Assembly (NCBI GenBank): GCA_947001705.1
Contig: CAMQHT010000002.1
Coordinates: 1 to 64,000 of the forward strand
Reading direction: 5' to 3'
Source of the DNA: an uncultured Collinsella sp.
GTDB taxonomy: Bacteria; Actinomycetota; Coriobacteriia; Coriobacteriales; Coriobacteriaceae
DNA: 64,000 nt
In this document: positions 1 to 8,821 of the stretch, piece by piece
Numbering within the stretch: position 1 is the first letter of the stretch
Layout: the number at the start of each line of letters is the position of its first letter
Position numbers and translations under genes: made by a program
The notes under the pieces: model-generated
The model's input: the letters and a program-made list of their open reading frames with translations, nothing else
Databases searched by the model: none
What the model was told of the DNA's origin: nothing

Positions 1-49
<49 letters not shown>

Positions 50-70
50 CCGCTGTTTGTGTTTGTGCCG

Positions 71-76
71 TATAAT
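71..76 (+). promoter_or_regulatory. Probable -10 box of the hisS promoter
   Basis: TATAAT lies 43 bases before the hisS ATG. No convincing -35 hexamer is visible, because the expected position falls at the edge of the poly-C tract. Confidence 0.4.
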
Positions 77-118
77 GACCACTACCTATGACGCGATACA
101 AAAGAAAGGTGTTTGCCC

Positions 119-1432
119 ATGCAGGCACAGAAGGCGGAGGGAACCCGCGACCTTATCGGCGCTGAGATGCGCGCCTGGCAAAAGATGCAGCAGATCGCTG
201 CCGGCGTGTTCGAGCCGTTTGGCTTTAAGCCCATCGAGACGCCCGCCATCGAGCAGGTGGACGTGTTTGTCCACGGCATCGGCCAGTCGACCGACGTCGT
301 GCGCAAGGAGATGTTCCGCGTCTTTAGCGGCGCCAACCTGGAGCGCGTCTTTGCTGAGGGCACCGATAGCAAGCTCAAGCCCAAGCAGCGCCTGGCGCTT
401 CGTCCCGAGGGCACGGCCGGTGTGGTGCGCGCCGTCGTGGAGAACAACCTGGTGCCCCAGGGCTCCACGCCGTTTAAGGCGTACTACGCCGAGGCCATGT
501 TCCGTGGCGAGCGTCCCCAGAAGGGTCGCCTGCGCCAGTTCCACCAGGTGGGCATCGAGTGGCTCGGCGCTCCCGATCCGGCAGCAGACGCCGAGTGCAT
601 CATCATGCTCATGGAGTTCTACAAGCGCCTTGGTTTCGATCTTTCCAAGCTCCGTCTGCTCATTAACTCGATGGGCGATGCCCAATGCCGTCCGGCCTAT
701 CGCGAGCAGGTCAAGCAGTTTATCCTCGATCACGCCGACGAGATGTGCGACGAGTGCCGCGAGCGCGCCGAGCTCAATCCGCTGCGTGCCTTCGACTGCA
801 AGAACGACCACTGCCGCGAGATCATGGCCGACGCACCGCTGATGGGCGACAACTTGTGCGATGAGTGCCGCGAGCACTACGAGCAGGTCAAGCGCTATTT
901 GGATGCGGCGGGTATCGAGTATGTCGAGGATCCCACCTTGGTGCGTGGCTTGGACTACTACACCCGTACCGTCTTTGAGGTCGAGGCTCCCGGCGCCGGC
1001 GTCGGTTCCATCGGTGGCGGCGGTCGCTATGACGGCTTGGTCGAGCTCGAGGGTGGCAAGCCCACGGCAGGCGTCGGCTTTGCCGTCGGTTTTGAGCGTG
1101 CGCTGCTGGCCCTGCAGGCCTTTGGCAGCGACCTGGGTGCCGAGGAGGCCCCGTGCGTCTACGTCGCCAATGCCGGCAAGGAGCTGCGCCAGAACGTCTT
1201 TGCCATCACGCAGGAGCTTCGTGCCGCTGGCATCGTGACCGAGGCCGACTACCAGGGTCGTTCGCTCAAAGCTCAGTTTAAGCAGGCCGACAAGGTTGGC
1301 GCCAAGCTCATTTTGGTCCTGGGTGGCGACGAGCTTGCCGCCGGCAAGGTCAAGGTGCGCGACATGGAGAGCCATGACGAGGCCCTCGTCGATCTGGCCA
1401 ACGTGGTCGAGGCGGTTCGCGAGCGCCTGTAG
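119..1432 (+). CDS. hisS: Histidine-tRNA ligase
   Basis: Class II aminoacyl-tRNA synthetase that charges tRNA-His in the cytoplasm. The 437-residue protein has motif 2 (RPEGTAGVVRA), the histidine-specific GLDYYTRTVFEV stretch and motif 3 (GVGFAVGFERAL), followed by an anticodon-binding domain. The middle insertion carries several cysteines (CDEC, DCKNDHC, LCDEC) that look able to bind zinc. I chose ATG 119 because AAAGG at 105-109 lies nine bases upstream. An in-frame TTG at 113 would be too close to that site. It stands alone, about 260 bases ahead of ppc, and aspS is encoded separately at 10.6 kb. Confidence 0.96.
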   Translation: MQAQKAEGTRDLIGAEMRAWQKMQQIAAGVFEPFGFKPIETPAIEQVDVFVHGIGQSTDVVRKEMFRVFSGANLERVFAEGTDSKLKPKQRLALRPEGTAGVVRAVVENNLVPQGSTPFKAYYAEAMFRGERPQKGRLRQFHQVGIEWLGAPDPAADAECIIMLMEFYKRLGFDLSKLRLLINSMGDAQCRPAYREQVKQFILDHADEMCDECRERAELNPLRAFDCKNDHCREIMADAPLMGDNLCDECREHYEQVKRYLDAAGIEYVEDPTLVRGLDYYTRTVFEVEAPGAGVGSIGGGGRYDGLVELEGGKPTAGVGFAVGFERALLALQAFGSDLGAEEAPCVYVANAGKELRQNVFAITQELRAAGIVTEADYQGRSLKAQFKQADKVGAKLILVLGGDELAAGKVKVRDMESHDEALVDLANVVEAVRERL

Positions 1433-1586
1433 CGCATGATTTTTGAGCTGTAGTGCCGCTGAGGTGCCCAGCTCATTGCGAGCGATTGTTACGGGGGTGT
1501 TTCGCTTTTATGCGGAATGCCCCCATTTACGTATGCCGCCCACCGAGAAATACGACCATTTAGGGCAAAAACCCTTGCAATGCAGA

Positions 1587-1646
1587 AAATACTTTTGTGT
1601 GGTAAAGCGCAATCAGTGTCGAAAGTATTTCGCAAGCGCCTATAAT
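1587..1646 (+). promoter_or_regulatory. ppc promoter region with inverted repeat
   Basis: TATAAT at 1641-1646 is a strong -10. A 9-bp inverted repeat, AAATACTTT at 1587-1595 and AAAGTATTT at 1622-1630, brackets the -35 zone. Its right arm ends 10 bases before the -10, so it could be an operator. The -35 itself is weak. The rest of the 1433-1690 spacer shows nothing further. Confidence 0.4.
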
Positions 1647-1690
1647 GAATACCGCATGTTACGTGCATAGAAGGAGGAATGGGAGGAAAC

Positions 1691-4504
1691 GTGGCTGAGA
1701 ACCTAAGCAACCAGTCTGTACCCGAAGCCGCGGCGCGCGTCGCTGCCGTGGTCAACCGCCTCGTTAACCGAATCGGCTCGAATGCCGAGTCCAGGGAGCG
1801 TCTCGCCGAGATCGAGATCCCCGAGGAGCTGCGCGACAACTTGGCGCTGTTCCTGCGCCTGGAGCGTCGTGTGCTTAGCGAGTATGATCCTGAGATCGCG
1901 GACCTGTTCGACAAGATCCTGTCGGCCGAGATTGTGGCCAATGCCGGCAACCCCGGTACCCGCGCTGCCGACGAGGCCGTCGACGAGCAGGGCGTGCCCA
2001 CCGCCGACGAGCCCACCGCCGTGGCATTCCGTGAGGTCGTCGATCTGATCGACAGTCTGCCGCTCGATAAGCAGCAGGTCATCGTTCGCGCCTTTACGAG
2101 CTTCTTCCACCTGGCAAACCTGTCGGAGGAGAACTACCGTGTGGCGCAGCTGCGCGAGCGCGAGGCCGGCGCATCGACCGATACCGAGGTCGATCCCGCC
2201 AACGAGCTCACCGTCGCCTATCACCGGTTGGTAAACGAAATGGGTGTCGAGGGCGCCAACGAGCTGCTCGGCAAGCTCGAGTTCCACCCTGTCTTTACCG
2301 CACATCCCACCGAGGCCCGTCGCAAGGCCGTCGAGGGCAAGATTCGCCGTATCTCCAATCTGCTGGAGGAGCGTCCGCGTCTGGGCGGCTCCGACCTGGT
2401 GGAGAACGAGCGCCATATGCTGCAGGAGATCGACGCCCTGGTGCGTACGAGCCCCATCGCGCTCAAGAAGCCCACGCCGGTCGAGGAAGCCGATACCATC
2501 ATCGACATCTTCGATAACACGCTGTTCGACGTCATCCCCGTCATCTATCGTCGCTTTGACGACTGGGTGCTGGGCGACAAGGCCGGTACCGTGCCGCCGC
2601 TGTGCCCAGCGTTCTTCCATCCCGGCAGCTGGATCGGTTCCGACCGCGACGGTAACCCCAACGTCACCGCCAAGGTGAGCCGTGAGGTCGCCGCCAAGTA
2701 CTTCACTCACATGGTGCTCAAGCTCGAGGACAAGTGCCGCCGCATCGGCCGCAACCTCACGCTCGAGGCCACCTACAGCAAGCCTTCTGCTGAACTCATC
2801 AACCTGTGGAACCATCAGGTCGAGATGAGCCCTCGGTACACGGCCCGCGCCGAGCTGATCTCCGAGCACGAGCCGCATCGCGCCGTCATGCTCGTCATGG
2901 CAGATCGTCTGAACGCCACCGTTCGTCGCATCACCGACACCATGTATCACAGCGCCGATGAGTTCCTGGATGACCTGCGTGTCGTTCAGCGCTCCCTGGC
3001 CGCCTGCGGTGCCGTCCGTGCTGCCTACGGCCCGGTCCAGACCATCATCTGGCAGGTCGAGTCCTTCGGCTTCCATATGGTCGAGATGGAGTTCCGTCAG
3101 CACTCCGTGGTGCATGCCCGCGCCCTCAAGGATATCCACGAGAACGGTATCCATGGCGACCTGCAGCCCATGACGCGCGAGGTCATCGATACCTTCCGTG
3201 CCATCGGTTCCATCCAAAAGCGCTACGGCAAGAAGATGGCGCACCGCTACATCATCTCGTTCACCAAGAGCGCCCAGCATGTGGCCGACGTCTTTGAGCT
3301 TGCCCACCTGTCCTTTGCACACGAGGAGGATGTCCCCGAGCTCGACGTGATCCCGCTGTTTGAGCAGCTCGAGGACCTCGAGGGCTGCGTCGACGTGCTC
3401 GACCAGATGCTTACGCTGCCCGTGGTGCAGAAGCGCCTTGCCCAGACCAACCGCCGCATGGAGGTCATGCTGGGCTATTCCGACTCCTCCAAGGATGCCG
3501 GTCCTACCACGGCCATGCTCGCGCTGCACTCCGCGCAGGAGCGCATTGCCAAGTGGGCCGAGAAGAACGATATCGACCTGGTGCTCATGCACGGTCGCGG
3601 CGGTGCCGTGGGCCGTGGCGGCGGTCCGGCCAACAAGGCCGTGCTGGCGCAGCCCAAGGGTTCGGTCAACTGCTTCTTTAAGCTCACTGAGCAGGGCGAG
3701 GTCATCTTTGCCCGTTACGGCAACCGCACGCTGGCACAGCGCCATGTTGAGTCCGTTGCCGCCGCAACGCTTTTGCAGTCGGCCCCGAGTGTCGAGAAGA
3801 CCAACACCGAGACTACACAGAAGTTCTGGGATATGGCCGACAAGCTCAACGCCGCAAGCCACGAGCGCTATCTGGACCTGCTGAACACCGAGGACTTTAC
3901 ACCGTGGTTCTCGACCGTGACGCCGCTGACCGAGGTCGGTCTGCTGCCGATCGGTTCGCGTCCCGCCAAGCGCGGCTTGGGTGCCAAGTCGCTCGACGAC
4001 CTGCGTACCATTCCGTGGATCTTCAGCTGGAGCCAGGCGCGCATCAATCTGGCCGCTTGGTACGGCCTGGGTACCGCCTGCGAGCAGTTTGGCAATCTGG
4101 ACCAGCTTAAGGCTGCCTACCAGGAGTGGCCGTTCTTCCGCACCTTTATCGACAACATCGAGATGTCGATCGCCAAGACTGACCAGCGCATCGCCAAGAT
4201 GTATCTGCACCTGGGCGACCGCCAGGATCTGTCCAAGAAGGTCTTCACCGAGATGCAGCTCACGCGTAAGTGGGTCCTTGCCATCGTCGGTGACGAGTGG
4301 CCGCTGCAGCGTCGTCGCGTGCTCGGCTGCGCCGTCCGCGTGCGTAACCCCTACGTCGACGCCCTGTCCATCGCCCAGGTCCGCGCCCTTCGCGAGGTGC
4401 GCATGAACCAGGACGAGATGGCCGAGGAGAAGAAGGCCGAGTACATGAGCCTGATTCTTTCGACTGTGACCGGCGTCTCGGCGGGATTGCAGAACACGGG
4501 GTAA
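1691..4504 (+). CDS. ppc: Phosphoenolpyruvate carboxylase
   Basis: Adds bicarbonate to phosphoenolpyruvate to give oxaloacetate, an anaplerotic step. The protein is about 937 residues, the normal family size. It has the catalytic-His motif VFTAHPTEARRKAV, the FHPGSWIGSDRDGNPNV loop, the LMHGRGGAVGRGGGP glycine loop and the conserved C-terminal QNTG. An ATG at 1679 directly abuts AAGGAGGA with no spacing. GTG 1691 has GGGAGGA four bases upstream and is the more plausible start. It is a single gene with its own promoter and a large hairpin downstream. Confidence 0.95.
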   Translation: MAENLSNQSVPEAAARVAAVVNRLVNRIGSNAESRERLAEIEIPEELRDNLALFLRLERRVLSEYDPEIADLFDKILSAEIVANAGNPGTRAADEAVDEQGVPTADEPTAVAFREVVDLIDSLPLDKQQVIVRAFTSFFHLANLSEENYRVAQLREREAGASTDTEVDPANELTVAYHRLVNEMGVEGANELLGKLEFHPVFTAHPTEARRKAVEGKIRRISNLLEERPRLGGSDLVENERHMLQEIDALVRTSPIALKKPTPVEEADTIIDIFDNTLFDVIPVIYRRFDDWVLGDKAGTVPPLCPAFFHPGSWIGSDRDGNPNVTAKVSREVAAKYFTHMVLKLEDKCRRIGRNLTLEATYSKPSAELINLWNHQVEMSPRYTARAELISEHEPHRAVMLVMADRLNATVRRITDTMYHSADEFLDDLRVVQRSLAACGAVRAAYGPVQTIIWQVESFGFHMVEMEFRQHSVVHARALKDIHENGIHGDLQPMTREVIDTFRAIGSIQKRYGKKMAHRYIISFTKSAQHVADVFELAHLSFAHEEDVPELDVIPLFEQLEDLEGCVDVLDQMLTLPVVQKRLAQTNRRMEVMLGYSDSSKDAGPTTAMLALHSAQERIAKWAEKNDIDLVLMHGRGGAVGRGGGPANKAVLAQPKGSVNCFFKLTEQGEVIFARYGNRTLAQRHVESVAAATLLQSAPSVEKTNTETTQKFWDMADKLNAASHERYLDLLNTEDFTPWFSTVTPLTEVGLLPIGSRPAKRGLGAKSLDDLRTIPWIFSWSQARINLAAWYGLGTACEQFGNLDQLKAAYQEWPFFRTFIDNIEMSIAKTDQRIAKMYLHLGDRQDLSKKVFTEMQLTRKWVLAIVGDEWPLQRRRVLGCAVRVRNPYVDALSIAQVRALREVRMNQDEMAEEKKAEYMSLILSTVTGVSAGLQNTG

Positions 4505-4525
4505 TCGATAGCCCTGTAGTCGTCC

Positions 4526-4652
4526 GGGCCCGCCATCAGCTTACTTTTAGGCACGTCCTCGGACATGCAAGAAGCCCTCGCTGCGCACTTCGTGCGGCGA
4601 GGGCTTCTTGCGTCCTGCGGAGTGTGCCTAAAAGTAAGCTGATGGCGGGCCC
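4526..4652. repeat. Long structured hairpin, copy A
   Basis: A 127-base foldback lies 21 bases after the ppc stop. The outer arms 4526-4554 and 4624-4652 are perfectly complementary over 29 bp. The inner arms 4567-4581 and 4597-4611 are complementary over 15 bp. Between them lie unpaired blocks that recur exactly in the element at 7050. The outer-arm sequences of the two elements are unrelated. It could act as a terminator, but the outer arm is far longer than needed. Confidence 0.85.
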
Positions 4653-4816
4653 TACGATGTCCGGTCTTCGGTGGATTACTGGCTGGGGGAATAATGGCGC
4701 GCTTTGCGCGTTTTGGATGGGGTTTGTCCCGTCGGCGCGTTTGGCGCTTCGCGCCTCGCGTCTTATCGATCGGGATTGAGATGCATGTGGCGCTTCTTGA
4801 CTTACGACTGTAGCGG

Positions 4817-4850
4817 CCGCGGTCCCGTTTGGGATCGCGGTTGTTTTGTT
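4817..4850 (+). terminator. Hairpin with U-rich tail upstream of larA
   Basis: CCGCGGTCCC at 4817-4826 pairs with GGGATCGCGG at 4831-4840, with one G-U pair, and is followed by TTGTTTTGTT. It resembles an intrinsic terminator or attenuator 120 bases before the larA start. Apart from this hairpin and copy A, the 4505-4969 spacer shows no clear feature. Confidence 0.5.
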
Positions 4851-4969
4851 GTGGGTCAAATATGAACGTTGTGTTAATGAGTCGGTGGACGGTGGTGTTT
4901 TTCGGTGAGCGGCGTATCCTTCCAACGGTTTATCTAGTGTGTCAGTTGAAAGGAAGAGGGCGCTCGTCA

Positions 4970-6247
4970 TTGTTTGAATGTGAACTGCCGTTTGACCACA
5001 AGACGTTGCATCTGGAGCTCGAGGATAAGAACTTCGCGGGTGTGATGGAAGGTCATCAAAACGAGTTTAAGACCACGAAATCGCAGGAAGAGCTAGTAGA
5101 GGAGTCGCTTGCCAACCCTTATGGCTCGCCTTCGCTCGAGGAGCTTTGTGCTGGCAAGAAGGATATTGTCATCATTAGCTCCGATCATACGCGTCCCGTT
5201 CCCTCGCGTGTGACGATGCCTATTCTGCTGCATCACATCCACTCCGCTGCGCCTGAGGCGCGCGTTCGCATTCTGGTTGCTACGGGTATGCACCGTCCGT
5301 CGACGCACGAGGAGCTCGTCAACAAGTATGGCGAGGAGATCGTTGCCAACGAGGAAATCGTTATGCACGTCGCGACTGACGACAGCATGATGAAAAAGAT
5401 CGGCACCCTGCCTTCTGGTGGCGAGTGCATCATCAACAAGATTGCTGCCGATTGCGATCTGCTGCTTGCCGAGGGCTTCATTGAGCCGCACTTCTTTGCC
5501 GGTTTCTCTGGCAGCCGCAAGTCCGTCCTGCCTGGCATCGCCAGCTACAAGACCATCATGTACAACCACAACGGCCAGTTTGTGAACGATTCCCATTCGC
5601 GCGCCGGCAACCTGTGCCACAACCACGTGAGCGAGGACATGTTTGCCGCCGCTGAGATGGCCCACCTTGCCTTTGTGCTCAACGTGGTGCTCAACGGCAA
5701 GCACGAGGTCATTGGCTCCTTTGCCGGCGACATCCACAAGGCGCACGAGGCTGGCTGCGAGTTCGTGAAGAGCCTTGCCGGCGTTGAGCCCGTTGAGTGC
5801 GAGATCGCCATCACCACCAACGGTGGCTACCCGCTCGATCAGAACATCTATCAGGCCGTGAAGGGCATGTGCGCTGCCGAGGCCACGCTTCCCGAGGGCG
5901 GCGTGATCATCGACGTCGCTGGTTGTGCCGACGGTCACGGTGGCGAGGGCTTCTATCACAACATCGCCGATAACGATCCGGCAGAGTTTGAGCGCGCCTG
6001 CATCGACCGTCCTAAGGACGAGACCCTGCCCGATCAGTGGACGAGCCAGATCTTTGCCCGCATCCTGGCGCATCACCCCGTGATCATGGTCACCGACCTG
6101 TGCGATCACCAGATGCTCAAGGATATGCACATGACGCCGGTCAACACTATCGAGGAGGCGCTCAAGCTCGCCTTTGAGATGAAGGGTGCCGATGCCAAGG
6201 TTGCCGTCATTCCCGATGGCCTGGGCGTTGTCGTCGCGCAGCACTAG
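4970..6247 (+). CDS. larA: Nickel-pincer lactate racemase (LarA family)
   Basis: Interconverts L- and D-lactate using the nickel pincer nucleotide made by LarB, LarC and LarE. I chose TTG 4970, with AGGAAGAGGG at 4951-4960. From this start the residues fall exactly on the Lactiplantibacillus plantarum LarA numbering: His108 in ATGMHRP, His174 and Lys184 in HFFAGFSGSRK, and His200 in MYNHNGQ. The N-terminus ELPFDHKTLHLELEDKNFAG also matches the family. The protein is 425 residues. A channel gene follows 49 bases downstream, and maturation genes are encoded convergently. Related LarA homologues racemise other 2-hydroxy acids, so lactate is the likely but unproven substrate. Confidence 0.88.
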   Translation: MFECELPFDHKTLHLELEDKNFAGVMEGHQNEFKTTKSQEELVEESLANPYGSPSLEELCAGKKDIVIISSDHTRPVPSRVTMPILLHHIHSAAPEARVRILVATGMHRPSTHEELVNKYGEEIVANEEIVMHVATDDSMMKKIGTLPSGGECIINKIAADCDLLLAEGFIEPHFFAGFSGSRKSVLPGIASYKTIMYNHNGQFVNDSHSRAGNLCHNHVSEDMFAAAEMAHLAFVLNVVLNGKHEVIGSFAGDIHKAHEAGCEFVKSLAGVEPVECEIAITTNGGYPLDQNIYQAVKGMCAAEATLPEGGVIIDVAGCADGHGGEGFYHNIADNDPAEFERACIDRPKDETLPDQWTSQIFARILAHHPVIMVTDLCDHQMLKDMHMTPVNTIEEALKLAFEMKGADAKVAVIPDGLGVVVAQH

Positions 6248-6296
6248 TGTGCGGCCTAAACGAATCGTTTATAACCGACAAGAAAGATAAGGTTTT

Positions 6297-7028
6297 ATGC
6301 TTACCAAACTCCTCTGTGAATTCGGCGCAACGGCCCTCATGATCATCTTTGGCGTGGGCGTGCACTGCGATACCGTGCTCAAGGGCACTAAGTATCAGGG
6401 CTCCGGCCATATGTTTGCCATCACCACCTGGTCTTTTGGCATCTCGGTCTGCCTGTTTGTCTTTGGCGGTGCCGTGTGCATGAACCCTGCTATGGTGCTT
6501 GCCCAGTGCATCGTCGGCCTGGTGCCGTGGAGCAGCTGCATTCCCTTTATGCTTGCCGATATGCTCGGCGGCTTTGTGGGCGCCGTAATCGCTTGGTTGA
6601 TGTATGCCGATGAGTTCAAGGCTTCCGAGGGCGTCGTCGACCCCATTGCCCAGCGCAACATCTTCTCGACCAACCCCACTACCGAGGGTACGAACTATGT
6701 TCGTAACTTCTTCTGCGAGGCTATCTGCACCTTTGTGTTCATCAGCGCCATCCTTGCTGCCGCTAGCCGCGCCGGCGAGAACGTTCTGATGCTCGCCATC
6801 TGCGTCGGTCTGATTGTTTGGGCCGTTGGCATGGGCATGGGCGGCATCACTGGCTTCGCCATGAACCAGGCTCGTGACCTTGGTCCTCGCATGGCCTATC
6901 AGGTGCTGCCGATCAAGAACAAGGCCGACAACAACTGGAAGTACGGCCTGCTTGTTCCTGGTATCGCGCCGTTTGTCGGTGCTGCTGTGGCTGCGCTGTT
7001 TGTGCATGGTTTCTTGGGCATGTTCTAG
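6297..7028 (+). CDS. larD: Aquaglyceroporin-family lactic acid channel (LarD-like)
   Basis: A 243-residue MIP-family channel with six hydrophobic segments. The first pore motif is intact (CMNPAMV). The second reads NQARDLGPR rather than the usual NPARDLGPR. Its place just after larA matches the lar operon of lactobacilli, where the GlpF-like LarD passes lactic acid across the membrane, so that is the likely role here. Glycerol or water transport cannot be excluded from sequence. A hairpin of the same type as the one after ppc follows 21 bases after the stop. Confidence 0.8.
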   Translation: MLTKLLCEFGATALMIIFGVGVHCDTVLKGTKYQGSGHMFAITTWSFGISVCLFVFGGAVCMNPAMVLAQCIVGLVPWSSCIPFMLADMLGGFVGAVIAWLMYADEFKASEGVVDPIAQRNIFSTNPTTEGTNYVRNFFCEAICTFVFISAILAAASRAGENVLMLAICVGLIVWAVGMGMGGITGFAMNQARDLGPRMAYQVLPIKNKADNNWKYGLLVPGIAPFVGAAVAALFVHGFLGMF

Positions 7029-7049
7029 TTCAAGGCTACATAGTTGTCC

Positions 7050-7174
7050 GCTGGCCGCATGGGGTAACTTCCCAGCGGGTCCTCGGACATGCAAAAAGGC
7101 TCGCTGCGCACTTCGTGCGGCGAGCCTTTTTGCGTCCTGCGGAATGCGCTGGGAAGTTACCCCATGCGGCCAGC
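7050..7174. repeat. Long structured hairpin, copy B
   Basis: The outer arms 7050-7077 and 7147-7174 are perfectly complementary over 28 bp. The inside repeats the blocks of copy A: GTCCTCGGACATGCAA on the left, the loop CTGCGCACTTCGTGC and TTGCGTCCTGCGGA on the right. The outer arms, and the short helix next to the loop, have different sequences from copy A but remain paired. It lies just after larD. The rest of the 7029-7330 spacer shows nothing I can name. Confidence 0.85.
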
Positions 7175-7330
7175 TGCGGGATCTTGGTCGCGTTGGAACA
7201 AGCAACCCAACGTATATATCTGAATTTGGATGGGAAGGGCTTGTTGCAGTTGAGGGCGTTGAAGTGCGAGTGTCACTTTGGGATGCGTGGCGCCATGGGT
7301 CGGGGCGATGCTTTGGGATGAGCTTCTTAC

Positions 7331-7870
7331 TTAGTTGAAGAGGGGTTTTATGGCTGATAGGTAGTCTTTGGCTACGTCGGCCTTATCTGCTTGGAAGTTG
7401 TGCCAGGCCCACCATTGGACCATTCCTACGAAGCTTGAGGCTATGTGGTGTAGTAGGAAGCTTCGGTCCATGGTGGCGGCGGGGCCGTTTGGGTCGGTGG
7501 GGACGGTTTCGGCTGCTCGTGACATGATGGTCTTGCGTAAGCAGTCGGCGAAGACGCGTGAGCCGGCGCCGGCTACGAGGGCTCGGACGCCCTGGCGGCG
7601 CTCCCAGAGGTTGTTGAGAATATGCTCGACCTGCACGAGTGGGTCGTCGAGCGGTGTGCCATCGTCGTCGAGAGCGTGGGTGCAGATGTCGCTCACGAGC
7701 TCGGACAGTAGGTCGTCTTTGCTCTTAAAGAGACCGTAGAATGTCGCGCGGCCTACGTGAGCGCGCGCGATGATGTCGCCGACGGTGATCTTACCGTAAT
7801 CTTCCTCGCGCAGGAGCTCGGAGAATGCTGCAACGATGGCGGCGCGGCTTTTTGCCTTGCGGGCATCCAT
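7331..7870 (-). CDS. TetR-family transcriptional regulator
   Basis: A 179-residue TetR-type repressor with an N-terminal helix-turn-helix (ITVGDIIARAHVGRATFYGLFKSK) and a C-terminal ligand-binding half. Its start overlaps the end of larC: ATG at 7870, larC stop at 7873-7875, GGAGG inside the larC end. It therefore sits last in a larB-larC-tetR operon and is the obvious candidate local regulator of the lar genes. A 12-bp dyad upstream of larB is a possible operator. In L. plantarum lar is controlled by a Crp-type regulator, so this would be a different arrangement. The ligand is unknown. Confidence 0.85.
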   Translation of the reverse strand: MDARKAKSRAAIVAAFSELLREEDYGKITVGDIIARAHVGRATFYGLFKSKDDLLSELVSDICTHALDDDGTPLDDPLVQVEHILNNLWERRQGVRALVAGAGSRVFADCLRKTIMSRAAETVPTDPNGPAATMDRSFLLHHIASSFVGMVQWWAWHNFQADKADVAKDYLSAIKPLFN

Positions 7871-7872
7871 GG

Positions 7873-8811
7873 CTATGCCTCCGCGTGAACGAGCAGGCAG
7901 CGGAGCGTGCCGGAGCAGCCCTCGTAGGGGCGCTTGCCGGCCCCGTAGCCGACGGCCTCAATACGATAACGGAGCGGAAGGTGCTCGGACGTGCGCAGCG
8001 CGGCGACGATGGCGGCGCCCGTGGGCGTCACGAGCTCGCCGGTGACCGGTGCCGGCGCGAGAGCGATATTGCCTGCCTGGCACAGGTTGACGACGGCGGG
8101 AACGGGAATGGGCATGAGACCGTGGGCGCAGCGGATGGTACCGTGGCCCTCAGAGAGCGACTCGACCACAATGTCCTCAACGCCCAGGTCGTCGAGGCAG
8201 ATGGCGACAGAACAGACGTCGACGATGGAGTCGACGGCGCCCACTTCGTGGAACATGACCGTCTCGGGCGTTTTGCCGTGGGCCTTGGCCTCGGCGGCGG
8301 CGAGCGCAGTAAAGATGGCGAGCGCGCGACGCTTGGCGCCATCGCTTAGCTGCGAGCCATCTATGATGGCGGCGACGTCCGCCAAAGAACGGTGGTGATG
8401 GTGGTGGTGGGCGTGATGATGGCCCTCGTGGTCATGACCGTGGGCCTCATGGTCATGCTCGTGGCAGTGCTCGTGTTCGTGCTCGTGGCAGTGCTCGTGT
8501 TCGTGCTCGCCATGATCATGATGGTGGTGCTCGTGCATATGTTCGGCAGCCGCTTCGTTGCCGTAGAGCCAAGCCATATCGTGGTCGTGGTTCTCGAGCT
8601 CCTCTGCCAGCTGAACGTCAAAGTCGCAGGCGTCGATGCCATGCTTGTTTACGCGTGAAACGGCAATCTCAAAGCCGTCGACCGGCAGCGTGGAGAGTTG
8701 TTCGCGCAGGTGCTCCTCGCTGGCGCCCAGGTCGAGCAGGGCCGCGACGGTCATGTCGCCGCTGATGCCCGAGGTGCCGTCGATGATAAGCGTGCGCTGA
8801 TGATTTGACAT
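7873..8811 (-). CDS. larC: LarC N-terminal half with His-rich segment
   Basis: LarC inserts nickel into the pyridinium pincer precursor. This 312-residue protein matches the first half of LarC: the opening IDGTSGISGDMTVAALLDLG, then MFHEVGAVDSIVDV and GELVTPTGAAIVAAL. Between about residues 75 and 140 it has a segment with roughly thirty histidines, a plausible nickel store. It stops at LRCLLVHAEA, near where the N-terminal part (LarC1) ends in species that join LarC1 and LarC2 by frameshifting. The next gene is tetR and no LarC2 sequence is visible. The start has AAGGAG twelve bases upstream, and larB ends 10 bases before it. Confidence 0.85.
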   Translation of the reverse strand: MSNHQRTLIIDGTSGISGDMTVAALLDLGASEEHLREQLSTLPVDGFEIAVSRVNKHGIDACDFDVQLAEELENHDHDMAWLYGNEAAAEHMHEHHHHDHGEHEHEHCHEHEHEHCHEHDHEAHGHDHEGHHHAHHHHHHRSLADVAAIIDGSQLSDGAKRRALAIFTALAAAEAKAHGKTPETVMFHEVGAVDSIVDVCSVAICLDDLGVEDIVVESLSEGHGTIRCAHGLMPIPVPAVVNLCQAGNIALAPAPVTGELVTPTGAAIVAALRTSEHLPLRYRIEAVGYGAGKRPYEGCSGTLRCLLVHAEA

Positions 8812-8821
8812 GGAATGCTCC

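Noticed and set aside
1703..4210. An 835-codon minus-strand frame opposite ppc
   Set aside because: Shadow of ppc with no recognisable protein features.
4536..4970. A 144-codon minus-strand frame over the long hairpin and the larA leader
   Set aside because: It reads through a structured palindrome, has low-complexity residues and no ribosome site. Not counted as a gene.
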